This document shows positions 11,140-21,224 of a stretch of 40,351 nt of DNA, piece by piece. Made by a program: the position numbers and the translations under genes. The stretch is from Pseudomonas sp. (lineage in GTDB: Bacteria > Pseudomonadota > Gammaproteobacteria > Pseudomonadales > Pseudomonadaceae). Position 1 is the first letter of the stretch; every line of letters begins with the position of its first letter. The stretch covers positions 1-40,351 of the forward strand of contig JAUVYN010000025.1 in NCBI GenBank assembly GCA_030603065.1. Direction: 5' to 3'. The notes beneath the pieces were generated by a model. That model was given only the letters and a program-made list of their open reading frames with translations, did no database searches and was not told the DNA's origin.

Positions 11140-12381
11140 TCAGCGGGGCAGCGCGGCTTGTGGCATCGGCAGCGCCGGCAGATCATGCGCCATCAGCCCA
11201 AACCCCTCCCTAAGGGCCTGCTGGCTGGCCTGCTGCTCACCGAGGTGCTCTAGCAGACGCACCAACTCGGCGCAGGTCTGGATATCCCGTTTGCTGTTGA
11301 AGCTGGCTTCCAGATACTCCCTTGCCTTGCCCCACAGGCTATTGCGCAGAGCGAGGCGGCCCAGCGCCAGCAACAGCGTGGCGTCGTGCGGATGCTCAGC
11401 CAGCCAGCGTTCCGCGGTCGCCAGCTGTTTCGCTGGGTCCTTGCCCTGCACCAGACCGTAGTGCTGGACCAGGCGGTCGTTGAAAGACTGCTTGAGGGCC
11501 TGGCGCAATACCTCCTCCGCCAGAGCCTCCGCACCCAGCCCGCGAAGCTGCAGGCAGTACACCTCGATCAGACGCGGATCCTGCTTCATGGACCGGGGGA
11601 CTTCTTCCCAGAGGCGGGTAACCTCCTCCGAGCCATGGCCAGCGCCACGGGAACGTTGTCCGGCTTCAGCCAGAAGCGCAGCATAGACCTGATGCTCCAG
11701 TGCCTCCTGTTCGCTATCGCGCAGCACCTTGTGCTTGCGTAGCGCCGGAAGCATTTCCCGCAGACGCTGCCAATCCTCCAGACGAACATAGAGCTGAGCC
11801 TTGAGCTTGAGCGCGTACAGGTGCCGCGGATGCTCCTTCAGCAGCCGTGTCAGGGTCGCCAGCGCCTGTTCCAGCTGCCCTCTGGCGATTTGCAGCTGGG
11901 CCTGGGTCACGGCAATCGCCACCTCGGCCTGGGGGGTCGTCTCGTAGGCTTCACGCAGCAATCCATCGCATTCGGCGTAATCTTCCAGCTCGTTGGCGGC
12001 GCGCGCTGCGGCGAGATAATTGATTAGCGGCTGCTCGGTCTGGGGAGCGGAGCGTTTGAGCAGACGGAGCGACTTGTCCCAATGACCCTCGGCGAATTCC
12101 AGCAGGCCACGCGTCGTCAACGTGCTGGCTCGCCGCTGCCGATTGCGGCGCGACCAGGGATTGATCCGTCGGCCGGAGGCATTGACCAGCCGAACGAAGG
12201 CCTTTGCGAGCGACAGGAAAAGCCAGAGCGCAAGCAGGAAGGCCAGTCCGACCCAGACGCTGGTTTCCAGGGACATGTTGCGCCAGGCGATCAGCAGATA
12301 GCCGGGGTCCTCCGCAACAGCCATCCCGATCAGCGCAGCGATCAGCAGGACCGCCAGCACTGCGATATAGCTTTTACTCAT
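11140..12381 (-). CDS. hemY: HemY, haem-biosynthesis-associated TPR membrane protein
   Basis: A 413-residue inner-membrane protein encoded with hemC, hemD and hemX. It has two N-terminal membrane segments (about 4-22 and 41-62) separated by a short loop, then a basic stretch (RRNRQRRAS), and a long helical region with TPR-like repeats (for example GLLEFAEGHWDKSLRLLKRSA and ALATLTRLLKEHPRHLYALKLKAQLY). It is not protoporphyrinogen oxidase, which bears the same gene name in Gram-positives. Its exact role is unproven; it is thought to organise or regulate haem enzymes at the membrane. Its start overlaps the hemX end by 8 bp, so the two are translated together. Confidence 0.9.
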   Translation of the reverse strand: MSKSYIAVLAVLLIAALIGMAVAEDPGYLLIAWRNMSLETSVWVGLAFLLALWLFLSLAKAFVRLVNASGRRINPWSRRNRQRRASTLTTRGLLEFAEGHWDKSLRLLKRSAPQTEQPLINYLAAARAANELEDYAECDGLLREAYETTPQAEVAIAVTQAQLQIARGQLEQALATLTRLLKEHPRHLYALKLKAQLYVRLEDWQRLREMLPALRKHKVLRDSEQEALEHQVYAALLAEAGQRSRGAGHGSEEVTRLWEEVPRSMKQDPRLIEVYCLQLRGLGAEALAEEVLRQALKQSFNDRLVQHYGLVQGKDPAKQLATAERWLAEHPHDATLLLALGRLALRNSLWGKAREYLEASFNSKRDIQTCAELVRLLEHLGEQQASQQALREGFGLMAHDLPALPMPQAALPR

Positions 12382-13732
12382 CGCCTGCCTCCATCGGGAT
12401 CTGGCTTGACCCGCTGGTACGCAGACTCAGGACATAGGCCGCCAGGCTGCGCTGCAGAGGTGCCAGGTCAGGGGTCCGCAGGGCAATCTGTTGTTCAGCG
12501 AGCAGCGCCAGTTGTCCCTGCAGGGCGCGAACCTGCGGATTATCCAGTTCGAAGAACTGCTGGAGTATGGTGTCGGCCCGTTCCAGGCTGGCGCGGTAGA
12601 CCTCTGGCTCCCCTCGCAGTGCCGCCCACTGGGCCTGTTCGAGGGTAAGCTGGAGCGTACGACGAATACGCTGCATCTCTGCCTCGTCGAGCAGTGGCGT
12701 GATGACCTTCCCGCGTTGGAAATCCACCCGGACATAGCGCTCCAGACGCATCAGAACCCGCTCGGCGCGGGTGCGCCGGGCCAGCCGATCTTCATACTCC
12801 TCTTCGACGGAGACCTCATCCGGATCGAATACCGGTACCGGCAGTGCAACGATACGGTTTACCTGATCATGCAGCGCAGCGAGGCGCAGATATATTCCGG
12901 GACGATCGATCTCGGGTAGCGTTTCCAGCTCTGCGAGGGCCTGGGCAAGCTGTTCGCGCACCGCAAACACGCCGCTGTCGGGTTGCTCACGCAGAATTTC
13001 GTCAGCCGCACGCAGCAGCTCCTTGGCAGAACGCACGTCCTGCGCGGCAAGCAGACGCAACCCCGCCAGGCGCAGCATGTATTCGGCCTCGGCGAGCTTC
13101 CAGTCGGCCTGCGCCTCACCCTGCAGGGCCTCGAGTCGCTGGCCCAGGGCCTGCTGGCTGCGCTGCAAATCCGTGGCAAGACGTTGCAGCTGCTGGACCT
13201 CCTGGACTTCTGCTCGCTGCTGGAGTTGCTGCTCGATGCTTTGCAGGCGCGACTGATTAAGCCGCTGGTTTTCAGCCATCTGCGCAAACTCCGCCTCTTC
13301 CTCCAGATCCGTCGCAGGCGGCTGGCTCTGATACCACTGCCAGCCACTCAGGCCCAGAGCGGCGAGGGCGATCAACAGGGCCAGGCTCGACAGGCCTTTT
13401 CCACCGCTGCTGGCCTTTGCCGGTGGCTTACCGGGAGGCACGCTGCTGCCATCTCCTGATGATCCGGTCCGCCCCTTTTCACTCTCTACATCAGGGCGCT
13501 TGCCCCGTGTGGTGTCGGCGTCCGCAGTTTTGGCGGATGCTCCGGCCTGGACCGCGGGATCAAGTGCAGCCGCGGACTTCACTCCGGCCTCCCCAGCCAT
13601 ATCCGGCTGGGCGGTGTCCGCCGTCGCTTCCGGAGCCAGAGGCATCGTCGGTTCGGCCTCGGAGGCTCGTTCAGTGGGTTCCTTGGCCTTGCGTTCCGAG
13701 CCTGAGCCCTTTTTGTTCTGCTCGTCTTTCAC
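12374..13732 (-). CDS. hemX: HemX-like membrane protein of the haem operon
   Basis: A 452-residue protein between hemD and hemY. The first 110 residues are rich in Lys, Glu, Ala, Pro and Ser and look disordered. One membrane segment follows (about 115-135, LSSLALLIALAALGLSGWQWY), then a Gln/Glu-rich coiled coil (EEEAEFAQMAENQRLNQSR onward) and a helical C-terminal domain. The topology is therefore a cytosolic tail with a periplasmic coiled coil. Databases often call it uroporphyrinogen-III C-methyltransferase, but I see no SAM-methyltransferase motifs, so that name should not be trusted. The function is unknown. It lies 10 bp after hemD and overlaps hemY by 8 bp. Confidence 0.9.
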   Translation of the reverse strand: MKDEQNKKGSGSERKAKEPTERASEAEPTMPLAPEATADTAQPDMAGEAGVKSAAALDPAVQAGASAKTADADTTRGKRPDVESEKGRTGSSGDGSSVPPGKPPAKASSGGKGLSSLALLIALAALGLSGWQWYQSQPPATDLEEEAEFAQMAENQRLNQSRLQSIEQQLQQRAEVQEVQQLQRLATDLQRSQQALGQRLEALQGEAQADWKLAEAEYMLRLAGLRLLAAQDVRSAKELLRAADEILREQPDSGVFAVREQLAQALAELETLPEIDRPGIYLRLAALHDQVNRIVALPVPVFDPDEVSVEEEYEDRLARRTRAERVLMRLERYVRVDFQRGKVITPLLDEAEMQRIRRTLQLTLEQAQWAALRGEPEVYRASLERADTILQQFFELDNPQVRALQGQLALLAEQQIALRTPDLAPLQRSLAAYVLSLRTSGSSQIPMEAGDE

Positions 13733-13742
13733 CCTGTTCCCC

Positions 13743-14504
13743 TTATGCTGTCAGCGGGTTGGCCGTGACCGCGGCCACCACGGCCTGATCATCCGCTCCC
13801 TCGCAGACGATGACGTCAGTGCAGCCCATATCCCTGGCGAGGCTTGCAACGCGTTGGCTAGGCACCCAGCAGCGCCATGTGCGCCACTGTTCCCAACGTG
13901 ATCCACTGGCCTGATGCCAGTGCTGCAGGCCTTGCCCACTGGCTATGACTATAGACCGTACGCCCTTTTGTGCAGCGTCGGTCAGACGTTGTTCGAGTCC
14001 GGGCGGTGCAACCCGCCGGTATAACTCCAGATAGTCGACCTGCCCGCCGGCGGCCCGTACATTGTCAGCAAGGAGTTCGCGGCCGCCAGCACCTCGCCAG
14101 ATCAGAACCCGCAGCCCCTCGATGGCGAGCAGATCGCGCCAGATCGGCAGGGCCAGCAGTGCCTCGCTGGTCTGCCCCTGCGCAGGGACCTGCACGCGCA
14201 AACCGTACGCCTCCAGCTCGGCCGCAGTGGCCGCTCCAACAGCGAACCAGTGCACCCCCATGGGTAGCTGTGGCCAGTAACGGTCAAGCCGCTCGAGTCC
14301 CAGCCGCGCAGCGACCGGGCTGACCACCATCACCGCGTGGTAACGGTCAAGGTCCAGAATCAGGGTGCGCTCTGCCGGTCCCTCCTCCATCGGCTCGATG
14401 GCCAGCAGAGGTAGGCTGGCAGTTGCTACGCCATACTCCGCCAGCCGCGCCGCGAGCCGACGGTTGTCGGCCTCGGCGCGGGTCAGCAGAACGCTGGGTT
14501 TCAT
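13743..14504 (-). CDS. hemD: Uroporphyrinogen-III synthase
   Basis: Closes and inverts ring D of hydroxymethylbilane to give uroporphyrinogen III. The 253-residue length is normal. The family is poorly conserved; visible signatures are [22 protein letters not shown] at the N-terminus, [18 protein letters not shown] in the middle, [21 protein letters not shown], and [13 protein letters not shown]. The assignment rests on these and on its position directly after hemC, whose stop codon overlaps the hemD start (ATGA, 14501-14504). This gives the order hemC-hemD-hemX-hemY in one transcript. Confidence 0.93.
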   Translation of the reverse strand: MKPSVLLTRAEADNRRLAARLAEYGVATASLPLLAIEPMEEGPAERTLILDLDRYHAVMVVSPVAARLGLERLDRYWPQLPMGVHWFAVGAATAAELEAYGLRVQVPAQGQTSEALLALPIWRDLLAIEGLRVLIWRGAGGRELLADNVRAAGGQVDYLELYRRVAPPGLEQRLTDAAQKGVRSIVIASGQGLQHWHQASGSRWEQWRTWRCWVPSQRVASLARDMGCTDVIVCEGADDQAVVAAVTANPLTA

Positions 14505-15439
14505 TCAGGCCGACCGTCCTGATAGACCGCATCGAGGATTTCCTGAGCTCCCTGCGCCAGCAGGTCTTCAGCGACCTGTACGCCGAGTCCTTCCGGATCG
14601 CTTATCGGGCCCCGAGCCTCGGCAGTGATGAGCCGTGAACCGTCAGGCTGTCCGACCATGCCGCGGAGCCAGATCTGCTGATCTTCGAGCACCGCATAAC
14701 AGGCGATGGGCACCTGACATCCTCCATTCAGCCGATGATTCAGCGCCCGCTCGGCACGCACCCGAATGCCGCTGTCCGGGTCATTCAGCGGGGCGAGCAG
14801 CGCATGCAGCTCGGTATCCTCGGTGCGGCATTCGATACCCACCGCGCCCTGCCCCCCGGCGGGAAGGCTTTCTTCCGGTGACATGGCATAGCCGATTCGG
14901 TCGTAGAAACCCAGGCGCATCAGACCTGCGGCGGCAAGAATGATCGCGTCGTACTCACCCGCGTCGAGCTTGGCCAGGCGGGTATTGACGTTGCCACGGA
15001 GAAAACGCACCTGGAGGTCCGGCCGACGTGCCATCAGCTGTGCCTGGCGGCGCAGGCTCGAAGTGCCGACAACACTACCGGGCGGCAGACTGCTCAGGCT
15101 CTCGTAGCGGTTGGAAACAAAGGCATCGCGTGGATCTTCACGCTCGCAGATGACATACAGTCCGAGCCCTGAAGGGAAACTCATCGGTACGTCCTTCATG
15201 GAATGCACGGCGAGATCGGCTTCATTGGCCATCAACGCTGCCTCGAGTTCCTTGACGAACAGCCCCTTGCCGCCAATCTTGGCCAGGGGAGAGTCGAGCA
15301 GCTTGTCGCCGCGGCTTACCATGGGCACCAGGCTGACCTGCAGCTCAGGGTGGAGTTCTTCCAGTCGCGCTTTGACGTACTCGGCCTGCCACAGGGCCAG
15401 GGCGCTCTTGCGGGTGGCGATTCGCAGATGTCGGGTCAT
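14501..15439 (-). CDS. hemC: Porphobilinogen deaminase (hydroxymethylbilane synthase)
   Basis: Joins four porphobilinogen units into hydroxymethylbilane. The 312-residue form begins [18 protein letters not shown]. The dipyrromethane cofactor Cys is C241 in [12 protein letters not shown]. Other family motifs are [37 protein letters not shown] and [14 protein letters not shown] chose the ATG at 15439 (AGAGA 6 nt upstream) over a TTG seven codons upstream that lacks a ribosome site. A possible -10 (TATCAT on the minus strand, 15471-15466) lies in the 79-bp gap to algR, so hemCDXY may have its own promoter, but no good -35 is seen. Confidence 0.97.
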   Translation of the reverse strand: MTRHLRIATRKSALALWQAEYVKARLEELHPELQVSLVPMVSRGDKLLDSPLAKIGGKGLFVKELEAALMANEADLAVHSMKDVPMSFPSGLGLYVICEREDPRDAFVSNRYESLSSLPPGSVVGTSSLRRQAQLMARRPDLQVRFLRGNVNTRLAKLDAGEYDAIILAAAGLMRLGFYDRIGYAMSPEESLPAGGQGAVGIECRTEDTELHALLAPLNDPDSGIRVRAERALNHRLNGGCQVPIACYAVLEDQQIWLRGMVGQPDGSRLITAEARGPISDPEGLGVQVAEDLLAQGAQEILDAVYQDGRPE

Positions 15440-15518
15440 GGGATTCTCTGTCAGCTTCAAACCGCATGATACGCGATGCGCTGGCGCACATGCACACCGC
15501 GAATCCCAGAGCCGCGCC

Positions 15519-16268
15519 TCACATACGATCCATCAGCTTTCGAACACCCGGCACATGCCGCCTACTGACCGTCAGCGTTTCGCTGGGCAAGCCCTTTAGC
15601 TGCAGATGAAAATGCCCCATGGAGCTACGCTGTAACCGTTCGATACGGTTGCGCGCCACCAATGCATTGCGATGGATGCGCACGAAGTAGTCGCCGAATT
15701 CATCTTCCAGCGCCTTGAGCGGCTCGTCGAGCAACACCTCCCCGTCGCAGTGGCGCAGGGTGACGTACTTGTGGTCGGCAATGAAGTAGAGCACTTCCTC
15801 GACCGGAATAAGCTCGACCCCACGACGGGTTCGGGCGCTGATATGGCTGCGCGGCTGGGGCGAGTCAGCGTTGGCGCTGGCCTTGCCGAGGCTGGCCAGT
15901 TGTACCCGGTTCAGGCGCTGCGCCTTGGCCAGCGCATCGCCCAGGTCTTCGCTGCGCACAGGCTTCAGCAGGTAACCCACCGCACTCACCTGAAAAGCCT
16001 CGAGCGCGTATTCACCATGGGCGGTGCAGAACACCACGGCCGGCGCATGGCTTTGCTCGCAGAGCCGAGCGGCCGCCTGAAGCCCGTCCATTCCCGGCAT
16101 GCGAATATCCATCAGCACGATATCCGGGTGGAGGTCGTCGATCAGCTTCAGCGCCTCCTCTCCATTGGCTGCCATGTCCGGCAGCACCGAGTAACCGGGA
16201 AGCGCATCGACCAGACGTGCAAGGCGCTCACGGGCGAGTGGTTCATCATCGGCGATCAGTACTTTCAT
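15519..16268 (-). CDS. algR: AlgR-type LytTR response regulator
   Basis: A 249-residue two-component response regulator. The receiver domain (1 to about 120) has the acidic pair D7/D8, phosphoacceptor D54 in [12 protein letters not shown], and K102 in the conserved LLKPV. The C-terminal LytTR DNA-binding domain (about 145-245) includes [24 protein letters not shown] and [10 protein letters not shown]. In P. aeruginosa AlgR controls alginate, twitching motility (fimU-pilX genes) and virulence. The size and phosphosite number match that protein. It lies 3 bp after its partner algZ. The 79-bp gap to hemC suggests possible read-through. Confidence 0.95.
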   Translation of the reverse strand: MKVLIADDEPLARERLARLVDALPGYSVLPDMAANGEEALKLIDDLHPDIVLMDIRMPGMDGLQAAARLCEQSHAPAVVFCTAHGEYALEAFQVSAVGYLLKPVRSEDLGDALAKAQRLNRVQLASLGKASANADSPQPRSHISARTRRGVELIPVEEVLYFIADHKYVTLRHCDGEVLLDEPLKALEDEFGDYFVRIHRNALVARNRIERLQRSSMGHFHLQLKGLPSETLTVSRRHVPGVRKLMDRM

Positions 16269-16271
16269 GCC

Positions 16272-17354
16272 TTAATGACTTCTCTTTTGAATTAGGGACA
16301 GTTGCTTACAAGAATAGACCAGCTTGCTGACGAAGCGCGGACCATCGCGCCATGACTCCACACGGGACAGGGGGCCAAACAGCGCAGTCAGTCTTGATTC
16401 GATGTTTTGCAGCGCCATGCGCGCCCCCTGGTGGCTATCTACCACGTCTGGACAACTATTCGACACCTCCAGTTCAACGTGGCCATCCAGATAGGTACCC
16501 TGAATGCGAATATCTCCACCTTCACGACTTGGCTGCAGCCCATGCAGAATGGCGTTTTCAAGCAATGGCTGCAGCGTCAGCAGGGGCATGGGAGTGTCGG
16601 CTGGCAAGCCGTCCGTGTCCCAGTGGACCCGCATCCGATCACCGAGTCGATACTTCTCTATGCGCAGATAACCTTCACATAGCCGCTTCTCCTGGCCCCA
16701 GGTGGCGATGCCGGCGGCATCCTCCAGGTTGGCGCGAAACAGATCCGCCAGGTCGAGCACCGCCAGCTCTGCCTTGTCCGGCTGACTGCCGATCAGGCTG
16801 ACGATATTGTTGAGACTGTTGAACAGAAAGTGTGGCTTGATACGCGACTGAAGCGATTGCAGACGCGCAGCGAGTTCGGCGCGACTCTGCAGCTGCCATT
16901 GCTGCTGAAGATAAAAATAGCGCAGCAGCAGACTGGTCATGATCAGCGCAATCAGCCCGTGGCGGATCAGCTGCCCGGGGCGCCAGGTAAGGGGCAGCGC
17001 GAGCCCATCGTTCAGGGCCCAGTGGGCCAGCACGGTGAACAGCAGGGTTAGCCCTAAAACCACCAGATAACAGGCCGCGATTGCAAGTCCCAGAGGACGG
17101 CGCTGCATCCAGGGTCGCAATCGACAAAGCAGGGCGGCCGAAAGCAGTACGATCCACTGGACGAACAGCGAGGCCATGGCCAGCTGGGTCCAGTCAAAAC
17201 TACCCGCGACCGGCTGGGCCAGCACCCAGACGATGACGACCAGCTCCGACAGCACCACCAGGGTGAATACCGCGACAGACGAACACAGATCCGGCAAAAA
17301 GAAGTCTTCGCCGCCGTAGGGTTTTTTGAGCAGGGTCCAGAGTCCGTTCTTCAT
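16272..17354 (-). CDS. algZ: AlgZ/FimS-type sensor histidine kinase
   Basis: A 360-residue inner-membrane partner of AlgR. After a cytosolic N-terminus with DFFLPDLC (about 17-24), membrane segments lie at about 27-48, 58-78, 88-112 and 130-148. The LytS-type His kinase core follows, with H175 in [18 protein letters not shown], the same residue number as in P. aeruginosa AlgZ. The ATPase part has [13 protein letters not shown] (N-box-like), but the classical G boxes are hard to see, as is known for this unorthodox family. I chose the ATG at 17354. A TTG further upstream (17441) would extend the protein across the argH promoter region and is less likely. No clear ribosome site precedes the ATG. 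Confidence 0.93.
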   Translation of the reverse strand: MKNGLWTLLKKPYGGEDFFLPDLCSSVAVFTLVVLSELVVIVWVLAQPVAGSFDWTQLAMASLFVQWIVLLSAALLCRLRPWMQRRPLGLAIAACYLVVLGLTLLFTVLAHWALNDGLALPLTWRPGQLIRHGLIALIMTSLLLRYFYLQQQWQLQSRAELAARLQSLQSRIKPHFLFNSLNNIVSLIGSQPDKAELAVLDLADLFRANLEDAAGIATWGQEKRLCEGYLRIEKYRLGDRMRVHWDTDGLPADTPMPLLTLQPLLENAILHGLQPSREGGDIRIQGTYLDGHVELEVSNSCPDVVDSHQGARMALQNIESRLTALFGPLSRVESWRDGPRFVSKLVYSCKQLSLIQKRSH

Positions 17355-17473
17355 GGCCGAAGTGTGGTTCAGCCCGGCGTACTCGCGCAAGCGGAAATGG
17401 TATGCTATGCGGCTTCGAGCAGCGCATCTTGCTCCCTGCAAGCCGCCGAATCCTTGATTACGGATCCACCGAC
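17355..17473. promoter_or_regulatory. Divergent algZ/argH control region
   Basis: This 119-bp gap must hold promoters for algZ (minus) and argH (plus). On the plus strand TGGTATGCT at 17398-17406 is an extended -10 candidate for argH, which would start near 17413. No good -35 is seen. CCGTTCTTC at 17344-17352, just inside algZ, differs by one base from the AlgR core consensus CCGTTCGTC as I recall it, but one such match may be chance. Confidence 0.35.
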
Positions 17474-18868
17474 ATGAGCCAAGACAAAACTACCAATCAA
17501 TCCTGGGGCGGACGGTTCAGCGAACCGGTCGACGCCTTCGTCGCACGCTTCACCGCCTCGGTGGACTTCGACAAGCGCCTCTACAAGCACGACATCCAGG
17601 GCTCGATCGCCCATGCGACCATGCTCGCGAAGGTCGGCGTGCTGAGCGACGTCGAACGCGACCAGATCATTGAAGGCCTTACACAGATTCGCGGTGAAAT
17701 CGAGGCCGGCCAGTTCGAGTGGCGAGTGGATCTGGAAGATGTGCACATGAACATCGAGGCTCGCCTGACCGACCGTATCGGCATTACCGGCAAGAAGCTG
17801 CACACCGGCCGCTCGCGCAACGATCAGGTCGCCACCGATATCCGCCTGTGGCTGCGCGACGAGATCGACGTGATTCTCGGCGAACTGCAGCGCCTGCAGA
17901 GCGGACTGCTGGAGCAGGCCGAAAAGCACGCCGAGGTCATCATGCCCGGCTTTACCCACCTGCAGACCGCGCAGCCGGTAACCTTCGGCCATCATCTGCT
18001 GGCCTGGTTCGAGATGCTTGCGCGGGACACCGAGCGCCTGGCCGACTGCCGCAAGCGGGTCAACCGCATGCCGCTGGGCAGCGCCGCACTGGCCGGCACC
18101 ACCTACCCGATCGACCGCAGCATCACCTGCGAACTCCTGGGCTTCGAGGCAGTGTCAGGCAACTCGTTGGACGGTGTGTCCGACCGCGACTTCGCCATCG
18201 AATTCTGCGCGGCTGCTGCCCTGGCGATGATGCACCTGTCGCGCTTTTCCGAGGAGCTGGTGCTCTGGACCAGCTCACAGTTCAACTTCATCGATCTGCC
18301 CGACCGCTTCTGCACCGGCTCATCGATCATGCCGCAGAAGAAGAATCCCGATGTACCCGAGCTGGTGCGCGGCAAGAGCGGCCGCGTCTACGGCCACCTG
18401 ATGGGCCTGCTGACCCTGATGAAGAGCCAGCCGCTGGCCTACAACAAGGACAACCAGGAAGACAAGGAGCCGCTGTTCGATGCGGTGGATACCCTGCGCG
18501 ACAGCCTGCGCGCCTTCGCGGACATGATTCCGGCGATCCAGCCCAGGGTCGAGGTAATGCGCGAAGCGGCCCGCCGTGGCTTCTCTACCGCCACCGATCT
18601 GGCCGATTATCTGGTACGCAAGGGTCTTCCCTTTCGCGATTGCCACGAGATCGTCGGGCATGCGGTCAAGCACGGCGTGCAGAGCGGCAAGGATCTGGCC
18701 GACATGAGCCTGGACGAGCTACGCCAGTTCAGCGATCAGATCGAGCAGGACGTCTTCGAAGTGCTTACCCTGGAAGGCTCGGTAAACGCCCGCAACCATA
18801 TCGGCGGCACCGCGCCGGCGCAGGTTCGCGCAGCCGTGGCAAGAGGCCGGAAATTGCTGGGCAGTTGA
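17474..18868 (+). CDS. argH: Argininosuccinate lyase
   Basis: Splits argininosuccinate into arginine and fumarate, the last step of arginine synthesis. The 464-residue protein is full length. The fumarase/aspartase superfamily signature [11 protein letters not shown] lies at 282-292 and contains the catalytic serine. Other conserved stretches are SWGGRFSEP at 10-18, [13 protein letters not shown] at 110-122 and [14 protein letters not shown]. The start ATG at 17474 follows a divergent spacer shared with algZ. A perfect 7-bp hairpin lies just after the stop, before a small downstream gene. Its product, arginine, is the precursor of agmatine, the substrate of AguA encoded 0.3 kb away. Confidence 0.98.
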   Translation: MSQDKTTNQSWGGRFSEPVDAFVARFTASVDFDKRLYKHDIQGSIAHATMLAKVGVLSDVERDQIIEGLTQIRGEIEAGQFEWRVDLEDVHMNIEARLTDRIGITGKKLHTGRSRNDQVATDIRLWLRDEIDVILGELQRLQSGLLEQAEKHAEVIMPGFTHLQTAQPVTFGHHLLAWFEMLARDTERLADCRKRVNRMPLGSAALAGTTYPIDRSITCELLGFEAVSGNSLDGVSDRDFAIEFCAAAALAMMHLSRFSEELVLWTSSQFNFIDLPDRFCTGSSIMPQKKNPDVPELVRGKSGRVYGHLMGLLTLMKSQPLAYNKDNQEDKEPLFDAVDTLRDSLRAFADMIPAIQPRVEVMREAARRGFSTATDLADYLVRKGLPFRDCHEIVGHAVKHGVQSGKDLADMSLDELRQFSDQIEQDVFEVLTLEGSVNARNHIGGTAPAQVRAAVARGRKLLGS

Positions 18869-18869
18869 A

Positions 18870-18890
18870 AGTGCCCCATGCGTGGGCACT
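18870..18890 (+). other. Hairpin between argH and the downstream small ORF
   Basis: AGTGCCC (18870-18876) pairs with GGGCACT (18884-18890) around a 7-nt loop, 1 nt after the argH stop. There is no T tract, and the ribosome site of the next ORF (GGAG, 18893-18896) follows at once. It looks more like a processing or translation-control element than a terminator. Confidence 0.45.
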
Positions 18891-18904
18891 GTGGAGCGAA
18901 TGAC

Positions 18905-19102
18905 ATGAGCGAAGACAGACCACGCTTTCGCGTCAGCGCCGACCGGCAATCCGCCAGTCGGCGCGTCCGCTATGTGGAAAGCAGCAAGCCGGACGACGGC
19001 CAGTGCACCCTGTGCCAGCTGGATGAACTGGCCGATCTCGAGGCGATGCGCGCCGAGCGCAACAGGGTGAGCAAGTCGAAGGGAAACACCAACCGGGACT
19101 AG
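18905..19102 (+). CDS. Small protein of unknown function with a CTLC motif
   Basis: A 65-residue, highly charged protein (many Arg, Asp, Glu, Ser), with no signal peptide or membrane segment. It has one CxxC motif in GQCTLCQLDELADLEAMR at about residue 37, which could bind metal, but a single pair needs a partner. I do not recognise the family. It is probably real: the ATG has GGAG 8 nt upstream, and the third codon positions are strongly GC-rich like the neighbours. It lies 36 bp after argH in the same direction and ends 30 bp before the convergent aguA. Confidence 0.6.
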   Translation: MSEDRPRFRVSADRQSASRRVRYVESSKPDDGQCTLCQLDELADLEAMRAERNRVSKSKGNTNRD

Positions 19103-19132
19103 GACCAGCGCCCGCTCGACTACAGCTGCGTA

Positions 19133-20230
19133 TCAGACCGCCGGCTGCTGCTGCGTGATGCAGTGGATGTTGCCACCGCCCAGCAAGATTTCCCGCCCCG
19201 GAACCATAACCACCCGGCGATCTGGGAAAAGCTGCTGCAGGATCTCGCGTGCTTCGTCGTCCTTCGGATCACCGAAGGACGGCGCGATGATACCTCCGTT
19301 GACGATCAGAAAGTTCACGTAGGACCCGGCCAGGCGCACCGAAGGATCCCGTGGCTGGCTGCCGGCGACCCGGTCGACGCCTTCGCACTCCTCAGCCGTG
19401 GCATGAATCGGGCCCGGAATCGGCATCCGGTGCACCACGAACTCCCGTCCCTGCGCATCCCGACTGGCCTGCAGCACGCGCAGTGCGGCCTGGCAGCGCG
19501 CGAAGTTCGGATCCTGCTCGTCATCGGTCCAGGCCAGCAGCACTTCACCAGGCCGCACGAAGCAGCAGAAGTTGTCGACATGACCATCGGTTTCGTCGTT
19601 ATAAAGACCATGAGGCAGCCAGACCACCTTGTCGATGCCGAGATAGTCACCCAGCTTCAACTCAATCTCCTCGCGCACCATGTGGGGGTTGCGGTTGGGA
19701 TTGAGCAGACACTCTTCGGTGGTGATCAGGGTGCCTTCCCCATCCACATGGATAGCACCACCTTCAAGCACGAAACCCTCGGTCCGATAGCGGGGGCAGC
19801 GCTCCAGTCCGAGGATCTTGTCGGCGACCTGATCGTCCTTCTGCCAGGGCCAGTAAAGCCCCCCGTTGAAGCCTCCCCAGGCATTGAAGGTCCAGTCCAC
19901 GCCGCGCAGGCCACCCTGCCCATTGACCACGAAGGTCGGTCCGGTATCGCGTACCCAGGCATCATCAGTGCTCAGCTCGACCACGCGGATGCCCGGATGG
20001 GCAAGCAGCGCGCTGGCGTTGGCATATTGGGTCGGCGAGACGCAGACAGTCACCGGCTCAAAACTGGCTATCGCGCGAGCCACCTCGGCGAATGCCGCCT
20101 GCGCCGGCTTGCCGCCCAGACGCCAGTTATCCGGGCGCTCGGGCCAGACCATCCAGGTCTGGCCATGCGGCTCCCACTCGGCAGGCATGCGATAGCCATC
20201 GGCGCGGGGTGTGCTATGCAGGGTATACAT
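19133..20230 (-). CDS. aguA: Agmatine deiminase
   Basis: Converts agmatine to N-carbamoylputrescine and ammonia. The 365-residue protein has the guanidine-modifying fold. The catalytic Cys is C357 in [11 protein letters not shown]. Substrate-site motifs are [14 protein letters not shown] (about 88-101), [14 protein letters not shown] and [15 protein letters not shown]. Length and ends agree with P. aeruginosa AguA. It lies 5 bp after aguB and is the last gene of the minus-strand polyamine arm. There is no clear terminator in the 30 bp before the convergent small ORF, so transcripts may overlap. Confidence 0.97.
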   Translation of the reverse strand: MYTLHSTPRADGYRMPAEWEPHGQTWMVWPERPDNWRLGGKPAQAAFAEVARAIASFEPVTVCVSPTQYANASALLAHPGIRVVELSTDDAWVRDTGPTFVVNGQGGLRGVDWTFNAWGGFNGGLYWPWQKDDQVADKILGLERCPRYRTEGFVLEGGAIHVDGEGTLITTEECLLNPNRNPHMVREEIELKLGDYLGIDKVVWLPHGLYNDETDGHVDNFCCFVRPGEVLLAWTDDEQDPNFARCQAALRVLQASRDAQGREFVVHRMPIPGPIHATAEECEGVDRVAGSQPRDPSVRLAGSYVNFLIVNGGIIAPSFGDPKDDEAREILQQLFPDRRVVMVPGREILLGGGNIHCITQQQPAV

Positions 20231-20235
20231 GTCTC

Positions 20236-21114
<879 letters not shown>

Positions 21115-21180
21115 GGGCAACTCTCCAGCAAGTGAATGGCATGCGCTAGGTGCAGGCATTATTGAACATCCAGCTCCCAA

Positions 21181-21210
21181 GAGGCCAGCCAAGCGTCGCA
21201 AGGCGGCCTC
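21181..21210 (-). other. Hairpin between the mtfA-type gene and aguB
   Basis: GAGGCC-A-GCC (21181-21190) can pair with GGCGGCCTC (21202-21210) with one bulged base and an 11-nt loop, 15 bp after the upstream stop codon. No T tract follows on the minus strand. It could weakly terminate or stabilise the upstream transcript. Confidence 0.35.
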
Positions 21211-21224
21211 CTCTGCCCGGCACC

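Noticed and set aside
12374-13732. Calling HemX a uroporphyrinogen-III methyltransferase
   Set aside because: There are no SAM-binding glycine loops or CobA/CysG motifs. The protein is a membrane-anchored coiled coil, so the common database name is likely an inherited error.
17344-17352. AlgR-box-like CCGTTCTTC next to the algZ start
   Set aside because: It has one mismatch to a 9-base core recalled from memory, and it lies within coding sequence. Chance matches are expected, so I did not call it a site.
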